Shown in pieces: positions 10,424-19,792 of a stretch of DNA of 64,000 bases. The stretch covers positions 186,001 to 250,000 of the forward strand of contig NZ_NIWT01000003.1 of the NCBI RefSeq assembly GCF_002236115.1, read 5' to 3'. Within the stretch, counting starts at the first letter, position 1, and the number at the start of each line of letters is the position of its first letter. A model generated the notes under the pieces. That model was not told the DNA's origin and did not search any database. It saw only the letters and a program-made list of their open reading frames with translations. The stretch comes from Pseudomonas jessenii (GTDB lineage Bacteria > Pseudomonadota > Gammaproteobacteria > Pseudomonadales > Pseudomonadaceae). A program made the translations under genes and the position numbers.

Positions 10424-11944
10424 TCAATCCTTGTCCTTACGCTTGCGCTCATGCTTGGCGGATTTTTCGAAAGCCTCCTCCAGTGCCCGGTTGATGGTGC
10501 GCAAGACTTTTACCCGCGCCCAGCGTTTGTCGTTGGCTTCCACCAGGGTCCATGGCGCAATCTCGGTGCTGGTCCGATCGACCATGTCGCCGACCGCCGC
10601 GCGATAGTCGTCCCATTTATCACGGTTGCGCCAGTCGTCCTCGGTGATCTTGAAGCGTTTGAAGGGGATCTTTTCGCGCTCTTCGAAGCGCTCCAGTTGT
10701 GTCTGTTTGTCGATGGACAGCCAGAACTTGACCACGATCACACCGGCGTCGGTGAGCTGTTCTTCGAAATCGTTGATTTCACCGTAGGCACGCAGCCAGT
10801 CTGCCGGGCTGCAAAAACCTTCGATGCGCTCCACCAACACCCGGCCATACCAGGAGCGGTCGAACACGGTGAACTTGCCCCGGGCCGGCAGGTGCCGCCA
10901 GAAGCGCCACAGATACGGTTGCGCCCGTTCTTCCTCGGTGGGCGCGGCAATCGGCACGATGCTGTACTGGCGCGGATCAAGCGCTGCCGCTACCCGGCGG
11001 ATCGCCCCGCCCTTGCCGGCCGCGTCGTTGCCTTCGAACACCGCCACCAGCGCGTGGCGGCGCATGCGTTTGTCACGCATCAACCCGGAGAACCGCGCCT
11101 GCTCGGTGATCAGTTGTTCTTCGTAATCTTCTTTGTCCAACTGCAGGGTCAGGTCCAGGCTGTCGATCAGGTTCACTTGATCGACACTGGGGAACACTGG
11201 CGCGGCGCTAACCGTTTCCGGATGGATCTTCGGTCGCTTCAATGCGCCCTGCAGGCCCGCCAGCAGAATCCGCCCCACGGCCAGGCTGCGATAATGGGCA
11301 TCCGCCCCGGCGATCACATGCCAGGGTGCATAAACGCGGCTGGTGCGGCGTAGCGCCCGTTCACCATACTTCACGAACCTGTCGTAGGTTTGCGACTGCT
11401 GCCAGTCCAGCGGGCTGATGCGCCAGCTGTGCAGCGGGTCGTCGGCCAGTGCCTTGAGGCGAGCCTTCATTTGCTTCTTGGAGAGGTGGAACCAGAACTT
11501 GAAGATCAGCGCACCTTCATCGCAGAGCATCTTTTCCAGGCGCTCGGCGGCATTGATCGCCTGATCCAGGCGCGGATCCTTGAACTCGCCATGGACCCGC
11601 CCCTGCAGCATCTGGCTGTACCAGTTGCCGAAGAAAATCCCCATGCGCCCCTTGGCCGGGAGCATCCGCCAGTACCGCCAGGCCGGTGGCCGCGCCAGTT
11701 CTTCGTCGGTTTGCTGATCGAACGTGCGGACCTCGATCAGGCGCGGGTCCATCCACTCGTTGAGCACCTTGATCGTCTCACCCTTGCCGGCACCTTCGAT
11801 GCCATTGATCAAAATGATCACCGGGAAGCGGCGTTGCTGCTGCAATTCGAATTGCGCTTCGAGCAACGCTTCGCGCAGGGCCGGGATTTCGGCGTCGTAG
11901 GTTTCTTTGTCGATGGCGTGATCGATTTCGGCGGATTCAAACAT
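10424..11944 (-). CDS. pap: Polyphosphate:AMP phosphotransferase (two PPK2 domains)
   Basis: The 506-residue protein is two PPK2 domains in tandem, the class II form that makes ADP from AMP and polyphosphate. Each half carries a P-loop: NGIEGAGKGE at about residues 47-56 and GNDAAGKGG at about 303-311. Each half also has lid-type arginines and a DRSWYGR-like segment; the N-terminal copy reads FGNWYSQ, a weaker match, and in studied members of this class the C-terminal domain is the more active one. The ATG at 11944 has AAGGGAG eight bases upstream; the frame is open 49 codons further but without a good site. The C-terminus is rich in lysine and arginine. Confidence 0.9.
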   Translation of the reverse strand: MFESAEIDHAIDKETYDAEIPALREALLEAQFELQQQRRFPVIILINGIEGAGKGETIKVLNEWMDPRLIEVRTFDQQTDEELARPPAWRYWRMLPAKGRMGIFFGNWYSQMLQGRVHGEFKDPRLDQAINAAERLEKMLCDEGALIFKFWFHLSKKQMKARLKALADDPLHSWRISPLDWQQSQTYDRFVKYGERALRRTSRVYAPWHVIAGADAHYRSLAVGRILLAGLQGALKRPKIHPETVSAAPVFPSVDQVNLIDSLDLTLQLDKEDYEEQLITEQARFSGLMRDKRMRRHALVAVFEGNDAAGKGGAIRRVAAALDPRQYSIVPIAAPTEEERAQPYLWRFWRHLPARGKFTVFDRSWYGRVLVERIEGFCSPADWLRAYGEINDFEEQLTDAGVIVVKFWLSIDKQTQLERFEEREKIPFKRFKITEDDWRNRDKWDDYRAAVGDMVDRTSTEIAPWTLVEANDKRWARVKVLRTINRALEEAFEKSAKHERKRKDKD

Positions 11945-12151
11945 GGGCGGCTCCCTTCCAGATGTGAGCAAGACTAGCGGATGGACCTGAAGGTCAGTGG
12001 AGATTTTCCGGATGGTTGCGGATTCCTGTGGCGAGGGGGCTTTGTGCAGGTTGATGATTTTCCCGGTTTCAGCCCGTTCATACCTTGCCACGGATCAAGC
12101 ACCACACCTTCAATCGGCTAGAATGGCCGCCTTGCCGCTGCCGAGCCTGCC

Positions 12152-14131
12152 ATGAAACCTGTATTGCCCCACGCCCAGCTCGACTGGGACGACCAAGGTC
12201 GCCCGTATTCGCGAGTGTTCGACGATGTGTACTTCTCCGACAAGTCAGGGCTGGATGAAACCCGCTATGTATTCATCGAGCAGAATCGACTGGCCGAACG
12301 CTTTGCCGCCTTGCCCGAGGGTGGGCGGCTGGTCATCGGTGAGACGGGGTTCGGCACCGGGCTGAATTTTTTGTGCGCCTGGCAGGTGTTCGAGCAACAC
12401 GCAGCGGCCGGAGCGCGGCTGCATTTTGTCAGCGTAGAGAAATACCCGCTGAGCCCGGACGACTTGCAACGGGCCCTGGCGCTGTGGCCGGAACTCAAGG
12501 TATTTGCCGATCAACTGCTTGAGCAATACGTGGCCATCCATCAGGGTTTTCAGCGCCTGACGCTGGACCACGGCCGCGTCACCCTGACGCTGCTGATCGG
12601 CGATGCACTGGAGCAACTGCCGCAACTCGATGCCCGAATCGACGCCTGGTTCCTCGACGGTTTCGCCCCGGCGAAAAACCCCGACATGTGGACCGCCGAA
12701 CTGTTTGCCGAGCTGGCTCGCCTGGCCGCTCCCGGTGCATCCATCAGCACCTTCACCAGCACCGGCTGGGTGCGGCGCCTGCTCAACGCCGCCGGCTTCA
12801 AGATGAAACGCACCCCCGGCATCGGCCACAAATGGGAGATCCTGCGCGGTGAGTTCCTCGGCTGGCCCCTGGAAACGCCGGCCCCGGCCCTGGATAAACC
12901 CTGGTTCGCCCGCCCGGCCCCGCTGACCGGCGAGCGCCAGGCACTGGTGATCGGTGCCGGCCTGGCCGGTTGTGCCAGCGCCGCCAGCCTCGCCGCGCGG
13001 GGCTGGCAAGTGACATTGCTGGAGCGCCACGACGCCATCGCCCGGGAAGCCTCGGGCAACCCGCAGGGTGTGCTCTACCTGAAGTTATCCGCCCATGGCA
13101 CGGCGCTGTCGCAAATGATCGTCAGCGGATTCGGCTACACCCGACGTCTGCTCGAACACTTGCAACGGGGCCGCGACTGGGACGATTGCGGCGTATTGCA
13201 ACTGGCCTTCAATGCCAAGGAAGCCGAACGCCAGGCGCAATTGGCCGCGGCGTTTCCCGTGGACTTGCTGCACCTGCTGGATCAACCCGAAGCACAGGCC
13301 ATGGCCGGTATCGGACTGGCACACGGCGGCCTGTTCTATCCCGAAGGCGGCTGGGTCCACCCACCGGCGCTGTGCCAGTGGCAGGCTGCGCATCCACAGA
13401 TTCAATTGCTCACCCATCACGATGCGCTGGAACTGCGCAAGGTTGAAGGCCGTTGGCAAGCCTGGGACGGCGAGCGATTGCTTGCCAGCGCCCCCGTGGT
13501 GGTGCTCGCCGGTGCGGCTGAAATCCAGCGCTTCCCCGAGAGCGCCGAGCTGCCGCTCAAGCGCATTCGCGGGCAAATCACCCGCTTGGCGCAAACTCCG
13601 CAAAGCCAGGCCCTGAGCACCGTGGTGTGTGCCGAAGGCTATGTCGCCCCCGCCCGTTTGGGCGAACACACCCTGGGGGCCAGTTTCGATTTCAAGAGCG
13701 ATGACCTGACACCGACCACGGCAGAACACCTGGGCAACCTGGCCATGCTCGAAGAGATTTCCCATGATCTGGTCGAGCGTTTACAGGCCGATAAACTTGC
13801 GCCTGAAAGTCTCCAGGGGCGCGCCGCTTTTCGCTGCACCAGCCCCGACTACTTGCCAATCGTCGGCCCCTTGGCCGACACCCAGGCGTTCACTCAGGCG
13901 TATGCGGCGCTGGGCAAGGATGCCCGGCAGGTGCCGGACGTCGAATGCCCATGGCTTGACGGTTTGTACGTCAACAGCGGTCACGGCTCGCGCGGCCTGA
14001 TCACCGCGCCGCTGTCCGCAGAACTGCTGGCAGCCTGGCTGGACAACGAACCCCTGCCGTTGCCCAGAAGCGTGGCCGAAGCCTGTCACCCCAACCGATT
14101 TGCCCTGCGACGCCTGATCCGGGGCAAGTAG
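12152..14131 (+). CDS. mnmC: Bifunctional tRNA wobble-uridine enzyme MnmC
   Basis: The 659-residue fusion completes mnm5s2U34 in tRNAs. The N-terminal part (about 1-250) is the SAM methyltransferase MnmD, with GETGFGTGLNFL as the SAM loop and DAWFLDGFAPAKNPDMW as the family signature. The C-terminal part (about 260-659) is the FAD-dependent oxidoreductase, with VIGAGLAGCASA as the dinucleotide loop near residue 267 and NSGHGSRGL near the end. Length and order are normal for gamma-proteobacterial MnmC. It diverges from pap. A stem-loop without a T run (14143-14172) follows the stop. Confidence 0.94.
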   Translation: MKPVLPHAQLDWDDQGRPYSRVFDDVYFSDKSGLDETRYVFIEQNRLAERFAALPEGGRLVIGETGFGTGLNFLCAWQVFEQHAAAGARLHFVSVEKYPLSPDDLQRALALWPELKVFADQLLEQYVAIHQGFQRLTLDHGRVTLTLLIGDALEQLPQLDARIDAWFLDGFAPAKNPDMWTAELFAELARLAAPGASISTFTSTGWVRRLLNAAGFKMKRTPGIGHKWEILRGEFLGWPLETPAPALDKPWFARPAPLTGERQALVIGAGLAGCASAASLAARGWQVTLLERHDAIAREASGNPQGVLYLKLSAHGTALSQMIVSGFGYTRRLLEHLQRGRDWDDCGVLQLAFNAKEAERQAQLAAAFPVDLLHLLDQPEAQAMAGIGLAHGGLFYPEGGWVHPPALCQWQAAHPQIQLLTHHDALELRKVEGRWQAWDGERLLASAPVVVLAGAAEIQRFPESAELPLKRIRGQITRLAQTPQSQALSTVVCAEGYVAPARLGEHTLGASFDFKSDDLTPTTAEHLGNLAMLEEISHDLVERLQADKLAPESLQGRAAFRCTSPDYLPIVGPLADTQAFTQAYAALGKDARQVPDVECPWLDGLYVNSGHGSRGLITAPLSAELLAAWLDNEPLPLPRSVAEACHPNRFALRRLIRGK

Positions 14132-14142
14132 TCGATACAGCA

Positions 14143-14172
14143 GCCGAAGTCGCCCTCACGGGGCGATTCGGC
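14143..14172 (+). terminator. Stem-loop after mnmC, possible terminator
   Basis: GCCGAA-TCGCCC pairs with GGGCGA-TTCGGC (12 base pairs with one bulged G, five-base loop), starting 12 bases after the mnmC stop. No T run follows, so it could be an mRNA-end stabiliser or a Rho-type site rather than an intrinsic terminator. Confidence 0.5.
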
Positions 14173-14221
14173 CGTGGTCAGTCGCGCATATAACTCATCG
14201 ATCTAAAACTCCCCTTACCGA

Positions 14222-14275
14222 GGAGGGTCACTTTCTGAGTACCCGCCGTTTCGGCGCGGTATCGATCGACCCTCC
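14222..14275 (+). promoter_or_regulatory. Structured leader upstream of the NAGGN operon
   Basis: GGAGGGTC (14222-14229) pairs perfectly with GACCCTCC (14268-14275). Inside it a second stem ACC-CGCCG / CGGCG-GGT (14241-14260, three-base loop) can form. The structure ends 26 bases before the start codon and leaves the AAGGA ribosome site free. No known riboswitch matches by eye. Osmotic genes are often controlled in the leader, so it may be regulatory; that is inference. Confidence 0.45.
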
Positions 14276-14301
14276 CCAACGGAAAAACCGGTAAGGAATT
14301 T

Positions 14302-16074
14302 ATGTGCGGATTAGCTGGCGAGTTACGTTTTGATCATCAACCTGCAGACCTTGCAGCCATTGAACGAATCACCCATCACCTGGCCCCCCGCGGCCCCGAC
14401 GCCTGGGGATTTCATAGCCAGGGGCCGGTTGCCCTGGGCCATCGGCGCCTGAAGATCATGGACCTGTCGGACGGCTCGGCGCAGCCGATGATCGACCCGC
14501 AACTGGGCTTGTCCCTGGCCTTCAACGGGGCGATCTACAACTTTCCGGAACTGCGCGCAGAACTTGAAAGCCTGGGTTACGCCTTCTATTCCGGTGGCGA
14601 CACCGAAGTGTTGCTCAAGGGTTATCACGCCTGGGGCGAAGCCTTGCTGCCAAAACTCAACGGCATGTTTGCCTTTGCCGTTTGGGAGCGCGATGCCCAA
14701 CGCCTGTTCATCGCCCGCGACCGTCTCGGCGTGAAACCGCTGTACCTGTCGCGCACCGGCCAGCGCCTGCGCTTCGCCTCGGCGCTGCCGGCATTGCTCA
14801 AGGGCGGCGACATCAACCCGATCCTCGATCCCGTGGCGCTCAATCACTATCTGAATTTCCACTCCGTGGTCCCGGCACCGCGCACTTTGCTGGCGGGCAT
14901 TGAAAAACTGCCGCCGGCCACCTGGATGCGCATCGAAGCCGATGGCCGCACCGAGCAGAAAACCTGGTGGACCCTGCCCTACGGCCCTCACGCCGATGAG
15001 ACGAATCTGACCCTCGAGGACTGGCGCGACCGTGTGCTCGACAGCACCCGCGAAGCGGTAGCGATTCGTCAGCGTGCGGCGGTGGATGTCGGCGTGCTTC
15101 TGTCCGGCGGTGTCGATTCAAGCCTGCTGGTGGGGCTGTTGCGGGAAGTCGGCGTGGACAATCTGTCGACCTTCTCCATCGGCTTCCAGGATGCCGGCGG
15201 CGAGCGTGGAGACGAGTTCCAGTATTCGGACCTGATCGCCCGACACTACGGCACGCAGCACCATCAACTGCGCATCGACGAAAAGGAAATCATCGAACAA
15301 CTGCCCGCCGCGTTCCGGGCCATGAGCGAGCCGATGGTCAGCCATGACTGCATCGCCTTCTACCTGTTGTCACGGGAGGTGGCCAAACACTGCAAAGTCG
15401 TCCAGAGCGGCCAGGGCGCCGATGAACTGTTCGCCGGTTACCACTGGTATCCGCAAGTGGACGGCGCGAGTGATCCGTATGCCGCGTACCGCGAAGCGTT
15501 TTTCGACCGCAGTTACGACGACTACGCCGCCACCGTGCAACCGAAATGGCTGACCGCGAATGACGCTGCCGGTGACTTCGTCAAAGCCCATTTCGCCCAG
15601 CCCGGTGCCGATGCGGCGGTGGACAAGGCCTTGCGTCTGGACAGCGCGGTGATGTTGGTGGACGACCCGGTCAAACGGGTCGACAACATGACCATGGCCT
15701 GGGGCCTGGAAGCGCGCACGCCGTTTCTCGATTACCGCCTGGTGGAGCTGTCGGCACGGATTCCGGGGCGTTTCAAACTGCCGGACGGCGGCAAGCAAGT
15801 CTTGAAAGAAGCCGCGCGACAAGTGATTCCCAGTGAAGTGATCGACCGCAAGAAAGGTTACTTCCCGGTGCCGGGCCTCAAGCATTTGCAGGGCGATACG
15901 CTGGAATGGGTGCGCGAGCTGCTGCTCGATCCCAGCCAGGATCGCGGCCTGTTCAACCCCGCGATGCTCGACCGTCTGCTGACTGATCCACAGGGGCAAT
16001 TGACACCGTTGCGCGGCTCGAAGCTGTGGCAACTGGCGGCCCTCAACCTGTGGCTCAGCGAACAAGGAATCTGA
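14302..16074 (+). CDS. N-acetylglutaminylglutamine amidotransferase (asparagine-synthase-like)
   Basis: The 590-residue protein has the two-domain AsnB layout. The N-terminal glutaminase begins MCGLAGEL, so Cys2 becomes the nucleophile after Met removal. The synthetase domain carries the PP-loop LLSGGVDSSLL near residue 268. In pseudomonads this AsnB relative amidates N-acetylglutaminylglutamine to give the compatible solute NAGGN, made under salt stress. The assignment rests on the next two genes, which are the dedicated partners, rather than on sequence alone; asparagine synthase would be the alternative. AAGGA lies before the ATG and the ngg start follows after three bases. Confidence 0.9.
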   Translation: MCGLAGELRFDHQPADLAAIERITHHLAPRGPDAWGFHSQGPVALGHRRLKIMDLSDGSAQPMIDPQLGLSLAFNGAIYNFPELRAELESLGYAFYSGGDTEVLLKGYHAWGEALLPKLNGMFAFAVWERDAQRLFIARDRLGVKPLYLSRTGQRLRFASALPALLKGGDINPILDPVALNHYLNFHSVVPAPRTLLAGIEKLPPATWMRIEADGRTEQKTWWTLPYGPHADETNLTLEDWRDRVLDSTREAVAIRQRAAVDVGVLLSGGVDSSLLVGLLREVGVDNLSTFSIGFQDAGGERGDEFQYSDLIARHYGTQHHQLRIDEKEIIEQLPAAFRAMSEPMVSHDCIAFYLLSREVAKHCKVVQSGQGADELFAGYHWYPQVDGASDPYAAYREAFFDRSYDDYAATVQPKWLTANDAAGDFVKAHFAQPGADAAVDKALRLDSAVMLVDDPVKRVDNMTMAWGLEARTPFLDYRLVELSARIPGRFKLPDGGKQVLKEAARQVIPSEVIDRKKGYFPVPGLKHLQGDTLEWVRELLLDPSQDRGLFNPAMLDRLLTDPQGQLTPLRGSKLWQLAALNLWLSEQGI

Positions 16075-16077
16075 CCG

Positions 16078-17826
16078 ATGAAACCTCACGCCACGGCTTT
16101 CAGCCAACGCCTGTTGCGCGGCCAGTCGCCCTCCTACGAACGCTTGCAGGCACGTCTGGCCGAGGATGGCAGTGAACTCGGCGGGGCGCCGATTGCCGTG
16201 CATTGCGGCTGGGGGCGCTTGCTGATCGGCCACACCTTTGCCGATGCCGCGAGCCTGGCCGGGGAGTTGCTCAACGAGCAGCCCGGCGAACGGGACATTG
16301 CCCTGTACGTTGCCGCGCCCCAGCAAGTGCTAGGGCTGGAGCCGACGCAGCTGTTCCTCGACCCGTCCGATACCTTGCGCCTGTGGTTCAGCGACTACCG
16401 TCAGGCGACCCGGGTGTTTCGCGGTTTCCGCATTCGACGCGCGCAAAGCGATGCCGACTGGCAGGCGATCAATCAGCTGTATCAGGCCCGCGGCATGTTG
16501 CCGATCGATGCCACCCTGCTGACGCCGCGCCATCTGGGCGGCCCGGTGTACTGGCTGGCCGAAGACGAGGACAGCGGCGCGGTCATCGGCAGCGTCATGG
16601 GCCTCAACCACCACAAGGCCTTCAACGACCCGGAAAACGGCAGCAGCCTGTGGTGCCTGGCGGTCGACCCGCATTGTGCGCGGCCGGGTGTCGGTGAAGT
16701 GTTGGTGCGGCATTTGATCGAACACTTCATGAGTCGCGGGCTCGCCTGCCTCGACCTGTCGGTGCTGCACGACAACCGCCAGGCGAAAAACCTTTACGCC
16801 AAGCTCGGTTTTCGCAACCTGACGACCTTCGCCATCAAGCGCAAGAACGGCATCAATCAGCCGCTGTTTCTCGGGCCCGGCCCGGAAGCCGCGTTCAACC
16901 CCTACGCGCGGATCATTGTCGAAGAAGCACACCGTCGTGGCATCGATGTGCACGTCGATGACGCCGACGCCGGGATGTTCACCCTCAGCCATGGCGGGCG
17001 CCGGGTACGCTGCCGTGAATCCCTGAGCGACCTGACCAGCGCCGTCAGCATGACCCTGTGCCAGGACAAAAGCCTGACCCACAAAGTGCTCAAGGCAGCA
17101 GGGTTGAATCTGCCAGCGCAGCAACTGGCGGGTAACGCCGATGACAATCTGGCCTTCCTCGATGAACACCAGCGCGTGGTGGTCAAGCCACTGGATGGTG
17201 AACAGGGCCAAGGGGTGGCGGTGGATTTGCGCACCATAGAGGAAGTGCAGCAAGCCATAGAAGCCGCTCGCCACTTCGACAGCCGCGTGCTGCTGGAAAG
17301 TTTCCACGAGGGCCTGGACCTGCGCATTGTGGTGATCGGTTTTGAAGTGGTCGCCGCCGCCATTCGCCGGCCAGCCGAAGTGGTCGGCGACGGCCAACAC
17401 TCCATCGGTGCATTGATCGAAGCCCAGAGCCGACGGCGACAGGCGGCCACGGGCGGCGAAAGCAAGATCCCGCAGGACCAGGAAACCCTGCGCACCTTGC
17501 GTGTCGCCGGATACGACTACAACAGCATTCTGCCGGTCGGTGAGCACCTGTTCGTACGGCGCACGGCGAATCTTCACACCGGCGGCGTGCTTGAGGATGT
17601 CACGGCGACCCTGCACCCGACGCTGGTGGACGCCGCCGTCCGCGCGGCTCGGGCGCTGGACATTCCCATGGTCGGCCTTGACTTGATGGTTTCCGCCGCT
17701 GACCAGCCGGACTATGTGTTTATCGAAGCCAACGAACGGGCCGGGCTGGCCAACCACGAACCGCAGCCGACGGCGGAGCGGTTTGTGGATCTGTTGTTTC
17801 CGTACAGTCAGCCGGTGGTCTCTTAG
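16078..17826 (+). CDS. ngg: N-acetylglutaminylglutamine synthetase (GNAT plus ATP-grasp)
   Basis: The 582-residue fusion makes the acetylated dipeptide that the preceding amidotransferase finishes. The first part (about 115-275) is a GNAT acetyltransferase with the acetyl-CoA stretch LAVDPHCARPGVGEVLVRH and the typical DNRQAKNLYAKLGF end. The second part (about 320-580) is an ATP-grasp ligase with VVVKPLDGEQGQGVAVDL and the metal region DLMVSAADQPDYVFIEANE. Gene order amidotransferase-ngg-peptidase is the standard NAGGN operon. The start codon lies three bases after the previous stop, with AAGGAA in the preceding codons, so coupling is likely. Confidence 0.92.
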   Translation: MKPHATAFSQRLLRGQSPSYERLQARLAEDGSELGGAPIAVHCGWGRLLIGHTFADAASLAGELLNEQPGERDIALYVAAPQQVLGLEPTQLFLDPSDTLRLWFSDYRQATRVFRGFRIRRAQSDADWQAINQLYQARGMLPIDATLLTPRHLGGPVYWLAEDEDSGAVIGSVMGLNHHKAFNDPENGSSLWCLAVDPHCARPGVGEVLVRHLIEHFMSRGLACLDLSVLHDNRQAKNLYAKLGFRNLTTFAIKRKNGINQPLFLGPGPEAAFNPYARIIVEEAHRRGIDVHVDDADAGMFTLSHGGRRVRCRESLSDLTSAVSMTLCQDKSLTHKVLKAAGLNLPAQQLAGNADDNLAFLDEHQRVVVKPLDGEQGQGVAVDLRTIEEVQQAIEAARHFDSRVLLESFHEGLDLRIVVIGFEVVAAAIRRPAEVVGDGQHSIGALIEAQSRRRQAATGGESKIPQDQETLRTLRVAGYDYNSILPVGEHLFVRRTANLHTGGVLEDVTATLHPTLVDAAVRAARALDIPMVGLDLMVSAADQPDYVFIEANERAGLANHEPQPTAERFVDLLFPYSQPVVS

Positions 17827-17849
17827 CCATGTGTTGGCTGGGCTGATGC

Positions 17850-17915
17850 CATCGCGAGCAAGCTCGCTCCCACCTTTGATCGCATTTCCCTGTGGGAGCG
17901 AGCTTGCTCGCGATG
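17850..17915. repeat. REP pair, CTCCCAC variant
   Basis: A compact inverted pair (core GAGCAAGCTCGCTCCCAC and its complement) separated by only about 20 bases, inside the operon between ngg and the M42 peptidase. As a strong mRNA hairpin there it could lower distal expression or protect the upstream mRNA. Confidence 0.88.
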
Positions 17916-17982
17916 GCGGCCTGACAGGCAAAACAAACCCCTCATCGAAACCATCGATGCGCTCAACTCATCAGGAGTTTCC

Positions 17983-19173
17983 ATGACCAGCAAAATCCCC
18001 GAACCGGACCTCGGCTATCTGCAAAAAGTGCTGCTGGAAATGCTCGCCATTCCCAGCCCCACCGGGTTCACCGACACCATCGTGCGCTACGTCGCCGAAC
18101 GTCTTGAAGAACTGGGCATTCCCTTCGAGCTGACCCGTCGCGGCACCATCCGCGCCACGCTCAAGGGCAAGAAGAACAGCCCCGACCGCGCCGTTTCCGC
18201 CCATCTGGACACCATCGGCGCGGCGGTGCGTGCAGTAAAGGACAACGGCCGTCTGACCCTCGCGCCCGTCGGCTGCTGGTCCAGCCGCTTTGCCGAGGGC
18301 AGCCGGGTCAGCCTGTTTACCGACAATGGCGTGATCCGCGGCAGCGTCTTGCCGCTGATGGCTTCCGGGCACGCATTCAATACCGCCGTGGATGAGATGC
18401 CGATCAGTTGGGATCACATCGAATTGCGTCTGGACGCCTACTGCGCCACCCGTGCCGACTGCGAGTCGCTGGGCATCAGCGTCGGCGATTTCGTCGCCTT
18501 CGACCCGCTGCCGGAGTTCACCGAAAGCGGCCACATCAGCGCCCGTCACCTCGACGACAAGGCCGGGGTGGCCGCACTGCTGGCGGCGCTCAAGGCCATT
18601 GTCGACAGTGGTGAAGAGCTGATGATCGACTGCCATCCGCTGTTCACCATCACCGAAGAAACCGGCAGCGGCGCGGCGGCGGCGTTGCCCTGGGACGTCA
18701 GTGAGTTCGTCGGCATCGACATCGCACCGGTCGCGCCTGGCCAACATTCCAGCGAGCACGCAGTGAGCATCGCGATGCAGGATTCCGGCGGGCCGTATGA
18801 CTATCACCTGTCGCGCCACCTCCTGCGCCTGGCCAGCGACAACGACTTGCCGGCACGCCGGGACCTGTTCCGCTACTACTTCAGCGACGCCCATTCAGCG
18901 GTGACCGCCGGCCACGACATTCGCACCGCCCTGCTCGCCTTCGGCTGCGATGCCACCCACGGTTACGAGCGCACCCACATCGACAGCCTCGCCGCCCTGA
19001 GCCGCCTGCTCGGTGCGTACATCCTCAGCCCGCCCGTGTTTGCCAGCGATGCACAACCGGCCAAGGGCTCACTGGACCGCTTCAGCCATCAGCTTGAACA
19101 TGACACACAGATGGAAAGCGATACACGGGTGCCGTCGGTGGACAGCCTGGTGGGGCAGCGGTCGGAGAGCTGA
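17983..19173 (+). CDS. M42-family aminopeptidase of the NAGGN system
   Basis: The 396-residue metallopeptidase carries the M42/M20 metal ligands in order: AHLDTIGAAV (His), RHLDDKAGV (Asp bridging the two metals) and TITEETGSGAA (catalytic Glu). The family found third in NAGGN operons is thought to act on the peptide, for recycling or trimming; the exact reaction is unproven. GGAG lies before the ATG at 17983. A REP pair separates it from ngg by 156 bases, but no terminator with a T run is seen, so cotranscription is likely. Confidence 0.9.
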   Translation: MTSKIPEPDLGYLQKVLLEMLAIPSPTGFTDTIVRYVAERLEELGIPFELTRRGTIRATLKGKKNSPDRAVSAHLDTIGAAVRAVKDNGRLTLAPVGCWSSRFAEGSRVSLFTDNGVIRGSVLPLMASGHAFNTAVDEMPISWDHIELRLDAYCATRADCESLGISVGDFVAFDPLPEFTESGHISARHLDDKAGVAALLAALKAIVDSGEELMIDCHPLFTITEETGSGAAAALPWDVSEFVGIDIAPVAPGQHSSEHAVSIAMQDSGGPYDYHLSRHLLRLASDNDLPARRDLFRYYFSDAHSAVTAGHDIRTALLAFGCDATHGYERTHIDSLAALSRLLGAYILSPPVFASDAQPAKGSLDRFSHQLEHDTQMESDTRVPSVDSLVGQRSES

Positions 19174-19202
19174 TCCAGGATCTTCATCGCCAGGTATACC
19201 GC

Positions 19203-19286
19203 TATCGCGAGCAAGCTCGTTCCCACACTCGACCGCATTCCCATGAAAGAACCCGGTCGCCTGTGGGAACGAGCTTGCTCGCGATG
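19203..19286. repeat. REP pair, TTCCCAC variant
   Basis: Inverted units GAGCAAGCTCGTTCCCAC and the complement GTGGGAACGAGCTTGCTC, in the gap between the peptidase and yheU. Both arms share the unusual GTTCCC in place of GCTCCC, a matched change. Confidence 0.85.
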
Positions 19287-19373
19287 GCGTCAGAGCAAAC
19301 GACATCAAACCCCAGGCTAGCCGATACCGGTCATTCGCCGTAGCATCGCGCCATTGATCCAACCGAGGTGCCT

Positions 19374-19601
19374 ATGCTGATCCCCCACGACCAACTTCAA
19401 GTCGACACCCTCACCCGCCTGATCGAGGATTTCGTGACCCGCGACGGCACGGACAATGGTGACGACACCCCCCTGGAAACCCGCGTACTGCGCGTGCGCC
19501 AGGCCTTGACCAAGGGTCAGGCACTGATTGTCTTCGACCCGGAAAGCGAGCAGTGCCAACTGATGCTCAAGCACGATGTGCCCAAGCACCTGTTTGACTG
19601 A
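19374..19601 (+). CDS. YheU-family (UPF0270) protein
   Basis: The 75-residue acidic protein matches UPF0270/YheU across its length (LIPHDQLQVDTLTRLIEDFVTRDG and the end QCQLMLKHDVPKHLFD). The function is unknown. GAGG at 19365-19368 sits five bases before the ATG at 19374; a GTG two codons upstream overlaps that site and is unlikely to be used. The gene converges on the csrA paralogue with a five-base gap and no visible terminator, so the two transcripts probably overlap. Confidence 0.88.
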   Translation: MLIPHDQLQVDTLTRLIEDFVTRDGTDNGDDTPLETRVLRVRQALTKGQALIVFDPESEQCQLMLKHDVPKHLFD

Positions 19602-19606
19602 GGTCT

Positions 19607-19792
19607 TCAGCGTCCCTTGGTTTTCGCCAGTTTGTTCTGGATGCGTTCGTAGATTTCACAGCGGTGCACATTGACGTCCTGAGGCGCTTCAACGCCAAAG
19701 CGGATGTTGCTTCCGTTGATCGCGAGAACGCGCACGGAAATGTTTTCACCGATGGAAATGGTTTCGCCCACAACGCGAGTGAGTACGAGCAT
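19607..19792 (-). CDS. csrA: CsrA/RsmA-family RNA-binding regulator (divergent paralogue)
   Basis: The 61-residue protein is a full CsrA-type translational regulator that binds GGA motifs in mRNA leaders as a dimer. The RNA-contact residues Leu4, Arg6, Arg31, His43 and Arg44 are all present. It differs from classic RsmA/RsmE in the loop at 24-27 (AING instead of GxxG), in Cys45 after the key Arg44, and in a lysine-rich tail KLAKTKGR, so it is probably an additional paralogue of the type several fluorescent pseudomonads carry. AAGGA lies eight bases before the ATG, and that site contains GGA and can pair with TCCT next to the start, which could allow self-regulation. Confidence 0.9.
   Translation of the reverse strand: MLVLTRVVGETISIGENISVRVLAINGSNIRFGVEAPQDVNVHRCEIYERIQNKLAKTKGR

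Noticed and set aside
14160..14250. AlgU (sigma-22) promoter for the NAGGN operon (AACT ... TCTGA)
   Set aside because: The two parts are 23 bases apart, not 16-17, so they do not form an AlgU promoter.
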